From Thereva unica (lineage: Eukaryota; Arthropoda; Insecta; Diptera; Therevidae): 64,000 bases of DNA. Below are positions 56,574-64,000 of this stretch, piece by piece. The number at the start of each line of letters is the position of its first letter. Position 1 is the stretch's first letter. The notes under the pieces are model-generated. The model did not search any database. It had not been told where the DNA came from and worked only from the letters and a program-made list of their open reading frames with translations. The translations under genes were made by a program, and so were the position numbers. The stretch covers positions 189,397,112 through 189,461,111 of the forward strand of contig OX465281.1 of assembly GCA_949987705.1 (NCBI GenBank), in the 5' to 3' direction.

Positions 56574-57325
56574 AGGTAGGTATCCACCAAGGCAAGCCAA
56601 CATATGCCCGCGAGCAAAATGACGTCACAATGGCGTAAAAAGCTTTTTGCTTGCCTGCAATTTTAAATTAGTATCCACCGAAAACAAATGATCGTGTGCA
56701 AAGCTTTGCACGAAAGAAACATTTTCTTGTGTGGAGTGCTTATTTCGAGTTTTAGTGAGCAAATTTTTGCGTCCCATTGGATTTGGATAACATTTGCACG
56801 CAAGCACCTTGTTGGTTTGATTTTAAATGAAAAGTCTTTGATATGTCATTCGAGGAGGCCAGTACCGGAAACTTTACTGTCTTTTACTTTCCGCAATTCT
56901 CTTTTTAATTGTCCCTTTAAAACTTTCCACTTCCTATCTATTTCCAATTCGCTGCAATTAAATTTCGTTGCAATAGTTTTTACTTCGGCTCGCTTTTTAA
57001 TATTATTTTTAAAATCTTGATTATTCGGATCCCACAATATTGGCCTTATTTCATACTCATTTATTAAATCCACTGTATTTTTATTTGTCCATTCCATTTT
57101 CAAAATCGAAATGTAAATAACTTTGCACGCACTTGCACCGCAGATGAGAAATAGAAACTAGACACTTTAAAATGAACACGTGCAATACCTAGAAGCAAAA
57201 GTTTGTACGCATGTTTTACTGCTTAGGAGCAAACATTGTTGATGTGCATAGCTGCGATGAGCTCTTTTTGGTGACGTCATTTTGCCCGCGAGCAAATGTT
57301 CGTTTGCCTTGGTGGATACATACCT
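56574..57325 (-). mobile_element. PIF/Harbinger element with MADF-like ORF
   Basis: Inverted ends: AGGTAGGTATCCACCAAGGC at the left, and the complement of GCCTTGGTGGATACATACCT at the right (one mismatch). The subterminal AAAATGACGTCA motif also occurs on both sides (56618 and 57274 region). TTA is duplicated at 56571-56573 and 57326-57328. The element is 752 bp, encodes a short MADF-like protein and no transposase. Confidence 0.85.
56846..57103 (-). CDS. MADF/Myb-like DNA-binding protein of the Harbinger element
   Basis: An 85-residue frame, MKMEWTNKNTVDLINEYEIR then PILWDPNNQDFKNNIKKRAE, ATKFNCSELEIDRKWKVLKG and KRELRKVKDSKVSGTG. It has the conserved features of MADF-type three-helix DNA-binding domains: W at the first helix, LWD, K-x-x-x-x-R, W-x-x-L, and the RE-x-x-K...SG end. 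PIF/Harbinger elements usually carry a Myb/MADF-like second protein that escorts the transposase, so the domain agrees with the TIRs and the TTA duplication. Only the DNA-binding part is left, and the frame stops about 35 bases after SGTG. Whether it is expressed is unknown. Confidence 0.75.
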   Translation of the reverse strand: MKMEWTNKNTVDLINEYEIRPILWDPNNQDFKNNIKKRAEVKTIATKFNCSELEIDRKWKVLKGQLKRELRKVKDSKVSGTGLLE

Positions 57326-57363
57326 TTATGTAAAGTGGTTGTTTGGTCGGATGTGACGGATGC

Positions 57364-57815
57364 CTAAAGCCATCCTGCGGAATTTAGGAAGCTTAACAGT
57401 GATCTGATCTCCAGTCTGGAAATCTCTTTTAAGTCTTCCAAAAAGTACCTGCCTAGTGTGCGCTGCCTGACTTTAGCTAAAGCCGGGCACTTACACAGGA
57501 AGTGAACAAGTGTTTCTCTCTCGTTCGTCTCCCCGCAGCTACGACAAGAGATATTATACGGGATGCCCAACTTGGCAGCGTGATCTCCTATAAGCCAATG
57601 TCCCGTAATGACTGCCGTGATTCTGGCAATATCCCGTCGGGATCTGTTTAAGAGGCCCATTGTTTTCCCCTTGTTATAAGTCGGCCAGGTCGCCCTAGAG
57701 ATAGTGCAGGTCTCCAGTATTCTCCATCTTTGGCTCGCTAGCAGCAGGTGGTAGTCAAAAATTGCGTTTTTGACTCCACCTATTGGGCTGCCGACCATCT
57801 CGGTCTCCGAGAGCT
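57364..57815 (-). pseudogene. LINE-D C-terminal domain (CCHC-like)
   Basis: The frame 57798-57364 reads DYHLLLASQRWRILETC, TWPTYNKGKTMGLLNRSRRD, IARITAVITGHWLIGDHAAK and CRSCGETNERETLVHFLCKC. This is the C-terminal part found after RNase H in I/LOA/R1-type ORF2, with a C-x2-C...H-x-x-x-C cluster. RNase H itself is missing: the preceding RT frame jumps from CPTKAL to this region near 57800, so an internal deletion is likely. Confidence 0.75.
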
Positions 57816-57819
57816 TTCG

Positions 57820-58933
57820 TGGGGCATGTTCTCATGGCCCCTGCTGCCCCTACAGCTGCCGTTCTCTGGACTCTTCCCAACTTTGTGACGTTGTAGGTCC
57901 TGCTCAGCGCTGGCCACCATATTAAGGCCGGGACACACATATCCGCACCGTGTCCGCACCGCATCCGCACCGTGTCCGGGCAAAAACAAAACTCACGTAA
58001 TTTGACTCGGTGCGGACACGGAAATGTGGGGACTGACTGGTAAAATTTTACTTGTTTACTTTCTCTCCGTGTGTCGTCCGACCCACGGTGCGGACGCGGT
58101 GCGGATATGTGTGTCCCGGCCTTTAGCGACCCATACGTGAGTATTGGGCGTACCACAGCTGTGTACATCCACAGGACCATCTTTGGCCTAAGACCCCATC
58201 TTTTGCCAAAGGTTTTTTTAAAGGCGTAGAAGGCTATACAGGCTTTCTTAACCCTTTCGTCTATGTTCGTCTTCCAGTTGAGTTTAGGATCTAAAATTAG
58301 ACCCAGAAATTTCACAGTGGAGGATAAGGTAAGAGTATGCCCCTCCAACCTGGGGAGGTTGAAGGTGGGAATTTTCGTTTTCCCTGTAAAAAGCATCAAC
58401 TCAGTTTTTCCCGGATTGACTACCAGACCGCAACCTGCTGCCCAGCTGCCAACTTTATTTAGGCATCCTTGCATGATTTCACTAATCACTGTAGGAAACA
58501 TTCCGGACACCATAATCACTAGGTCATCTGCGTATGCTACTATTTTAGCTCCGCTTTTGTCCAGTCTTTGTAGTAAGGTATTCATCGTTACTAACCACAG
58601 TAGAGGGGAGATGACGCCTCCTTGTGGTGTACCTCTATTAGCGTATTTGATTACCGTCTCGGTTCCCAAATCCGCTTGAATTATTCTCGAGCTCAGCATA
58701 GCTGCCAGCCATTGCCTGAGGCTTGCTTCCACGTTTAGGGCTATGAGAGCCTCCCGAATCGATTCCGTACGTACGTTGTTAAAGGCGCCTTCTATATCTA
58801 GAAAGGCTGCCAAAGTATATTGTTTGTAATGCAGTGTCTTTTCGATAGTTCCCACCACCTCGTGCAGAGCTGTCTCGGTGGATCTACCACTGAGATAGGC
58901 ATGTTGAGCTGGTGACAGTAAAGTCCCATCCAC
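57820..58933 (-). pseudogene. LINE-D reverse transcriptase, interrupted by a MITE
   Basis: It starts inside the RT: LLSPAQHAYLSGRSTETALH, LAAFLDIEGAFNNV, RGTPQGGVISPLLWLVTMNT, VAYADDLVIM (catalytic YADD), VVNPGKTELMLF, then WMYTAVVRPILTYGSL. The frame is cut by the MITE at 57925-58122. When the MITE and one TTA copy are removed, YGSL continues in frame as IWWPALSRTYNVTKLGRVQR. It keeps the catalytic motifs but lacks the endonuclease and RNase H. The Met at 58933 is internal. Confidence 0.85.
57925..58122. mobile_element. 198-bp PIF/Harbinger-like MITE
   Basis: AGGCCGGGACACACATATCC GCACCG at the left mirrors the right end exactly over about 26 bases. TTA is duplicated at 57922-57924 and 58123-58125. 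The inner part repeats CCGCACCG and GTGTCCG motifs. Its removal restores the LINE-D frame. Confidence 0.9.
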
Positions 58934-59440
58934 CGAGCAAAAGCATGGAACACCTATACCTTTCCGGAGGATTGGACGGAAGGTATTATCAAAATACCCA
59001 AAAAGAGGGACCTAACAATTTGTGAGAACTGGAGAGGCATCTGTCTATTATCTACTCTGGGCAAAATCTTATCCCATGAATTACTATCTAGAATGATAGA
59101 GGCAGTAGACTGAACGGTTAGAAGACAGTAGATTCAGAAAAGGCCGCTTCTGCATAGACTATATTAACACCTTGAGAATCATAGAAAGCGTTAAACTCGG
59201 TTAATTAGGAGCTTAATATGGCAAGCATTACGGCAACGAGGACTGCCTGATAAAGTAATAGAATTGATAAAAGCCCTATACAACAATTCCAATTGCAGAG
59301 TTCTTCACAATAGAAAATTGTCCGACCAGTTTGAGGTGAGTTCAGGAGTAAACAAGGATGCCTACTTTCGCCATTACTATTTCTTATAGTAATAAACGAT
59401 ATCCTTGTCAGCACCCTAGATTGTAGAACTTGGTGATTCC

Positions 59441-59915
59441 TAGACCGCCTTAAGGATCTCGACTAAAGGATGGCATCTGTTTGCTGGGCCACACATATCA
59501 GGTGGTTTTAAAGATAATAGGCTCCTTCAACTGGAACCAGCTACTGAAAGAAGTTACATGCAGATGTCTCTCTTCAGCAAGCCTTTCTCTTCCTCTTAAG
59601 CGGCTTCTGTACACTGCAGAGTGACCCTGAATCTCCCAGCTAGGAAAAAGAGCTCCTTCTAGGAGTTTTCGATCAGCTTGAAAGTTATACGGGCCGAGCC
59701 TAATGCCTTGATGATCGCTTTGCTATCTGATAACAGAATTATCCTGGCTGCAGAATTATCCTAGATGACTATATCCTCCGTGCTGTTTATGTGAGTCTCA
59801 GCTTAGGTGTCATCCTTTATGCTACCATTCCGTCACGTCGTTCACGTCGCAATGTAAACTTGGCCAATAACATGACGGTGGCTTAGTACGAAGGCGATTA
59901 CTGTGCTTAGAACAG
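59441..59915. other. LINE debris, no gene
   Basis: 59795-59865 (GTCTCAGCTTAGGTGTCATC, CACGTCGTTCACGTCGCAAT) is a LINE-C 3' end on the minus strand. The rest is diverged, possibly the continuation of LINE-E. Confidence 0.5.
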
Positions 59916-60663
59916 TCACGTTTTACTAATATTATAAATTACTAATAATTTGTATGGATGTGTGTTACTCTTTCACGCAAAAACTACCGAATGGATTTTA
60001 ATGAAACTTTACAATAATATACATAGCTCATACATCAGAATAATATAAGCTATAAGGTTACCTGCATGTGACATCAGCAAAAACTGCCGTATTGCCACAG
60101 TCCTTAAAACGTGCAAAATTATAATTTAGGACGAATGCACCATGGCCGAATCGCTTGAGGCCCTTTATAAGGCTTTGCGAGATTTCTGAAGAAAAACCAA
60201 CCGTTGGGAGGCGGTCTGACACTACTTTCCAAAACACTTTGCCTGTTATATCTCGATCAACCCCTGCAAATGAGCTTAAGGCATGCTTTAAAGCTATCTA
60301 TGGAACAGTTTAGAAAAAAATAATGCTCCAACGAATATGCGTGTCCATTTGCTACAAGCTGCCTCTGCTCAAACATTTTCAAAACAACTTTTGGACGTTG
60401 GAAATGGCGAAATTCCAATCCATAACAGAAAATTTTTTATTTTATTTTTCGGAATCAAAAATGTTAGGTTGACAAGCAAGGCAGTGAGACCATTGAATTG
60501 TGATATGAGCGGCTGATTTCGTTTAACGGACTGGCACTTTTTTTTCGAATGTACTTTCGCGGTAGGATTTGAGACACTCATTGCCCTTGCAATTTCCAAT
60601 TGTTTTGGCGTACGCCATACTATTGGCTTATGGGTGCAGCGAGGCGCACTGGGTTCCAGCTAG
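59916..60663 (+). mobile_element. Small non-autonomous Helitron
   Basis: The 5' part has TTTTACTAATATTATAAATT and a diverged TTTCACGCAAAAACTACCGA block. The 3' end has the hairpin GGTGCAGCGAGGCGCAC followed by GGGTTCCAGCTAG, ending in CTAG at 60660-60663 with T after it. This matches the 3' end at 7531-7564. The exact 5' TC is uncertain: the candidate at 59916 is preceded by G, not A. Confidence 0.75.
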
Positions 60664-61306
60664 TAAAGAATATTTATTAATAAATTACAATCAAGAAATA
60701 AAATTCAATAAAATAGAAGGAACTAATTGGTCAATCCAGAAGTTTGACACATATGTACCTGGACTTATTTGATCCTCTTTATGCTATTTTAATTGCTTTG
60801 ACTTATGTCAGCAATAATATTTCGAAGTTTCTGGTGACATTCTGAGTACTTTTCGCTTATGCATCATTTTTTATCCTAGTTAAACTGGGTAGAAAATGGG
60901 TTCAATTAAAAATAATGGTTACGATAAAACTAGAGCAAGGATACGTCCTAATATAGATTTATACAAAAAAATACGCCTGGAGTCTTTGTATATTTGAGAA
61001 CTTGCTCTACAGTCTCAAACTCGTGGATATCGTGTAGAACCCTAAGAAAGCCCATTAGGCGTATTTCTAAGAATAACCTTTATTCTTCTTTATTCTTTAT
61101 ACTTTTCTTAAAGCCACGAAGTTCTTCATCCACTTTCCAAAACACAAATTGCCCCACTTTTTTTCTCTCTCTACATAAAAACATTCCAACTCCAAAAGCA
61201 CTTAACAAAGGTGTAGAGGAAGTAATCTTCATTCCTCCCAACGCTCATTACAAATTTCCGTTTCCAAGAAAGCATCCATTAGCTGACATGCATGCAAAGG
61301 ACTTAC
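60664..61306. other. Intron sequence 3' of the 61307 exon
   Basis: AT-rich; no repeats or other exon signals recognised. The donor GTAAGT of the minus-strand exon begins at 61306. Confidence 0.5.
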
Positions 61307-61359
61307 CTTTCTAATTGTTCCTTGAGATCCTTCTCTAGTGTCGGAGACCCGCTTTGGCT
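61307..61359 (-). CDS. NCKAP5-like gene, first visible exon (53 bp)
   Basis: Minus-strand exon between acceptor ctttttttattgcag (ending at 61360) and donor AAG/GTAAGT (61306). Only one frame fits both the downstream phase and a sensible peptide: SQSGSPTLEKDLKEQLE plus two bases that pair with the first base of the exon at 53378. As I recall it, vertebrate NCKAP5 has a similar S-Q-x-G-S-P segment just before its coiled coil, which fits this position. There is no start codon, so earlier exons must lie beyond 61360, possibly outside the window. Confidence 0.65.
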
Positions 61360-63239
61360 CTGCAATAAAAAAAGAGAAAAATTATAATTCTTTTGAGGGA
61401 GATCGTGTACATACGTACGAGAGAGAACATTGAGCTAAAATTTCAGTTAATGCAAATGTGCGGGGGGGGGGGGGGGTTGTATTTCATTATGCAAATGCGG
61501 ATTTATGTCACGTGCATAGCTTCATCTGGAAATCTCGTGCAGCGGGAGGCATCCGTCTTAGGACATTTCAATACAAACAACGCGATAGCATCCGGGATTT
61601 TGCAGGGAAAAGCAAAAAAATACAATAAGACAAAAAGAGAAAAATAGGGACATCATAAGGACCAAGGATAAATGATGCAATTTGTTGTTGGCATAAATCA
61701 CGAGCATGATGAGCCCTGCAAGGGCCTATTGCTACCCCATTGTGGGTTGCCAAAAGAGCAAGAAAGCGACCGAAATATAAATTTGATCCTTTCAAGGGAA
61801 ATTGAACGGAATGACAAAACTTAATAAAATAAAGCGTCCTGTCATGACGAGGAGGGGCAGTTGTCTTTCGCCGAGCTGACAGCAATACCCATCACCAGTG
61901 GCGAAGCAGTCATGCAGAGGAGATGCTGGAAGCGATGGATGTCATACACCACTTCCACAGGAAGTCAAATGACGGAAGAAATTTAATAAGAAACACAGGA
62001 CCTAGTGTCGCCACAATTTCTGTCCTCTTCAACCCGATATGCCTTTAAGGAAAAGAAAATGAATTATTATTGCTGCTGCTGGGATGGCGCTGCTGCTGCA
62101 AAAAAATTATAATAGTTTATGAAGTCTGCACCACCTCCGGGTAACCAGAGCTGGGAGCACCCTAGCCGCACAGTTCAAGTGTTCGTGCAGCATGAATAGA
62201 CCTTACTAACATCTAGATAAATGAAAAGGGTAACACATGCCGGGTGATTTATCTAAATTGAGAAGATTATGGCAGACTTAATTTCCCGTGTATCAATTTT
62301 TTATTAAGGTAGAAGGAGTAGGTACAGGATTAGAATATGGCCAACTGGGGCCCGTTGAGAGGTTCTAAATATCCGGAGTAATATGGCATTACGTGTATCG
62401 ACACGGGATTAGAGATTACATCTCGAGGGGTTCTTTAATCCCTAGAAGAACGCTCTCTTTTATAGTCATTTATAATTTATTGATTTGGAGTAAAAATTTT
62501 GATAGTGTTTAGGGGGCGAGAGTGATTTCTGTTTTTAATTACAAAGCGGCTTCAGCTGAAGGCCTAATAGCTTTAGAGTCTTTGGGATAATATTGAAAAG
62601 AGGTTAATGGATTTCGATATAATAATTAAGATATTTAAGGAGGACTAGTGCTAGCAGAATACCGTTTTTCATTAGCAAAATGGAATTAAAATTATGTTTT
62701 AAAACGTAAAATCATCATTGCTTTTACAGAGCCATAAAACATTCATCTTCTTCGTAATATGGTAAGATTAATTTTTGGTCCTGGCTGGGTTTTGTATTCT
62801 AAACATTCATTCAACTTATACTTTCTTTTTCACGTCTATGTAGTAGAGATCATAGCGTCTCCGGATTTGTCTCGCATTAAAGGCTAACAATTATGCCAAG
62901 GATATTCCTCTCGTACACGGCTATGAAATCAGAATGCTTCTTGGTAAGCACCTCAGCTTTGGCTACATACTTATGCAAGTGCTGGTAAGATTGATTCGTA
63001 GCAGTTTAGCTACCATCTTTAGATGCTGAATTTTTCATGGCGACCGTCGCAGTTATAACAATTGTTGTATGACCGTATTTTGGCATTTTCTGCCTTTAGC
63101 TTGGCTCAGTGTGTTATATACTCTCTGTATTGGCTTATCTTTACATGATAGTCAGTGACCACAATTCCATGACTATCCCGAAAAAAACGTCAAGGGCCTT
63201 CACTTATTTCTAAGCATGTTTTCCGTTAAAAATTTATTT
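61360..63239. other. Gene-free region
   Basis: A G-run of about 15 lies at 61461-61475. CTGCTGCTG repeats are at 62072-62100. 61640-61900 and 62750-63150 contain no motif I can support. Upstream exons of the host gene may be hidden here, but none is clear. Confidence 0.4.
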
Positions 63240-63600
63240 TTTTATTTTTTATGTGATAGTCTAAGCTCAGGTGTCACCCTTTGTACTACCAGTACGTCAT
63301 GTCGTATAAGTCATGGTGCAATGTCCAGTAGTAAGCTTAGCTCGAAAGATAGAGAGAAGGATAGAATGGGTTAGGGGGAGTCAAGGGGGTGTTGGAGAAA
63401 ATGGCGATGAACCTTGGGGGTTCGGGAATACTGTCTTTGAAAAGTTGCGAAGATAAGGGCTGTAAACTGTGAAATTGAGCCGAGCGGCCAAGTCTTGTGT
63501 TGCGGGAGAAAAATTGCCGTGGAGGCATGATGTTACTTATTTCAATGGAGCCGTCATTATGATAAAAGCGACAAAATTTTGCATGGCATGCAGATGAAAT
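63240..63600 (-). mobile_element. LINE-C 3'-end fragment
   Basis: It parallels 47430-47800: AAGCTCAGGTGTCACCCTTT, GTACTACCAGTACGTCATGT, GGTGCAATGTCCAGTAGTA, and coding RQFFSRNTRLGRSAQ. The segment between the two conserved parts is partly deleted. Confidence 0.75.
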
Positions 63601-63880
63601 CATGATTCTCTACAGACACACAGGTTAAAACGACAGCTTAACATAGCAGGTTATTTATTCAAGCGCAAAAATGTTCATGGTCTCAACGAAAGCTTCAAGG
63701 CGGCTCCAGCCTCACGCCGCGCCGTGAACACCCGCAAACAAGCGCAAACGCGAGTGTGGATGGTTTTCACGCTTAGCTCGCGCCTTGATTTCTGTTACGA
63801 GTGGATACAGCGTGAATTTTTCCTCTCAGTTCACGGCTCGAGAGTGAATAGAAGCTCAGATCTGTAACGGTCAGTTTTGC
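63590..63880. mobile_element. Body fragment of the 49293 TIR element family
   Basis: It follows 49560-49830 closely (TTAACATAGCAGGTTATTTA, ATTCAAGCGCAAAAATG, CCTCACGCCG, GGATGGTTTTCACGC). Neither terminus is present. It joins the LINE-C fragment directly. Confidence 0.7.
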
Positions 63881-64000
63881 CTAAATATCTACTTGACTAA
63901 AAATTACTGTGGGGAAGAAAATCGAGTAGTTGGTTGGGAACAAAAAGGTAGGCGGGGAGAAATGAAAAAAAAAAAAAAAAAATGGGAGTTCGAATTTTGA

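Larger units (their letters stand above)
56480..58936 (-). mobile_element. LINE-D: 5'-truncated LOA/R1-like LINE with 13-bp TSD
   Basis: The 13-base sequence GCAAAAGCATGGA flanks it exactly (56467-56479 and 58937-58949). The 5' end, truncated inside the RT, lies at 58936; the 3' end is a CTAC-rich tail (GGTAGGTAGGTAGG on the plus strand at 56480). Two PIF/Harbinger-type elements are nested at 56574-57325 and 57925-58122. Confidence 0.9.
55910..59440 (+). pseudogene. LINE-E RT, interrupted at 56480-58936
   Basis: Plus-strand LINE in two parts. 55910-56479: SANGRLLCSDEEQLQR, YFFAALNGSLAQ and AAGKDGIPPELLKADLSLTA. 58937-59440: AKAWNTYTFPEDWTEGIIKI, ENWRGICLLSTLGKILSHEL, LWQALRQRGLPDKVIELIKA and CLLSPLLFLIVINDIL. 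The two parts rejoin at the duplicated GCAAAAGCATGGA. Several stops and frameshifts. The catalytic ADD box is not readable. An antisense frame near 59205 is only a shadow. Confidence 0.75.

Noticed and set aside
58263..58679. 138-codon plus-strand frame
   Set aside because: Antisense to the LINE-D reverse transcriptase, which carries the catalytic motifs.
62072..62110. Possible exon with CAG-repeat (poly-Gln/Ala) on the minus strand after a ttttttgcag acceptor
   Set aside because: No donor site or longer open frame follows; CTG-rich simple sequence is enough to explain it.

Overview
The window is eukaryotic nuclear DNA, AT-rich and crowded with transposons, most likely from an insect. The evidence is Helitron ends of the insect type (TCCTTACTAATATTATAAA start, GC hairpin plus CTAG end), several APE-type LINE families, RTE LINEs, a copia gag remnant, PIF/Harbinger and hAT elements with intact target-site duplications (TSDs), and one spliced gene with GT-AG introns. 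I cannot name the order. There are no operons, rRNA genes, convincing tRNA genes or CRISPR arrays.

One host gene is supported. It lies on the minus strand and runs through most of the window from right to left. Five exons are visible: 61307-61359, 53309-53378, 38277-38780, 37819-38223 and 24374-24469. Every intron is GT-AG and the codon phases join without a break. The predicted protein has an N-terminal coiled coil resembling the NCKAP5/NCKAP5L family, an acidic and Ser-rich middle, and a short basic, proline-rich C-terminus. Its first exons probably lie beyond 64000. Its introns (about 13.3, 14.5 and 7.9 kb, plus one of 53 bp) hold most of the transposons.

Layout. 781-7921: a Helitron-like unit (842-7564) sitting in a TA microsatellite. 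It contains a TIR element with a repeated 13-base motif, a 900-bp palindromic element, and a foldback-like element of inverted 128-bp tandem arrays around a 1-kb palindrome. 8.2-10.7 kb: an internally deleted LINE (LINE-A). 12.3-16.8 kb: a LINE with open ORF1 and ORF2 (LINE-B), bracketed by a 29-bp perfect inverted repeat. 16.8-18 kb: a decayed hAT. 19.6-21.6 kb: an I/LOA-like LINE (LINE-D). 23.6-37.2 kb: MITEs, a THAP-domain remnant, other transposon remnants, inverted 16-bp minisatellites, RTE remnants and a 1.7-kb hAT. 38.9-45.8 kb: LINE fragments inserted into one another. 45.9-52.5 kb: a copia gag split by a MITE, and an RTE split by a LINE (LINE-C) and by a 1.5-kb TIR element that itself carries a hAT MITE. 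54-60.7 kb: a plus-strand LINE (LINE-E) split by a 5'-truncated LINE-D that itself carries two PIF/Harbinger insertions, then a small Helitron. 61-64 kb: one exon and fragments.

The main interest is in how the elements are built and stacked, and in an exon chain that runs through them. Many insertions can be removed on paper at a TSD so that the interrupted reading frame rejoins, which gives a relative order of events. All family assignments come from reading motifs; none was checked by a search.
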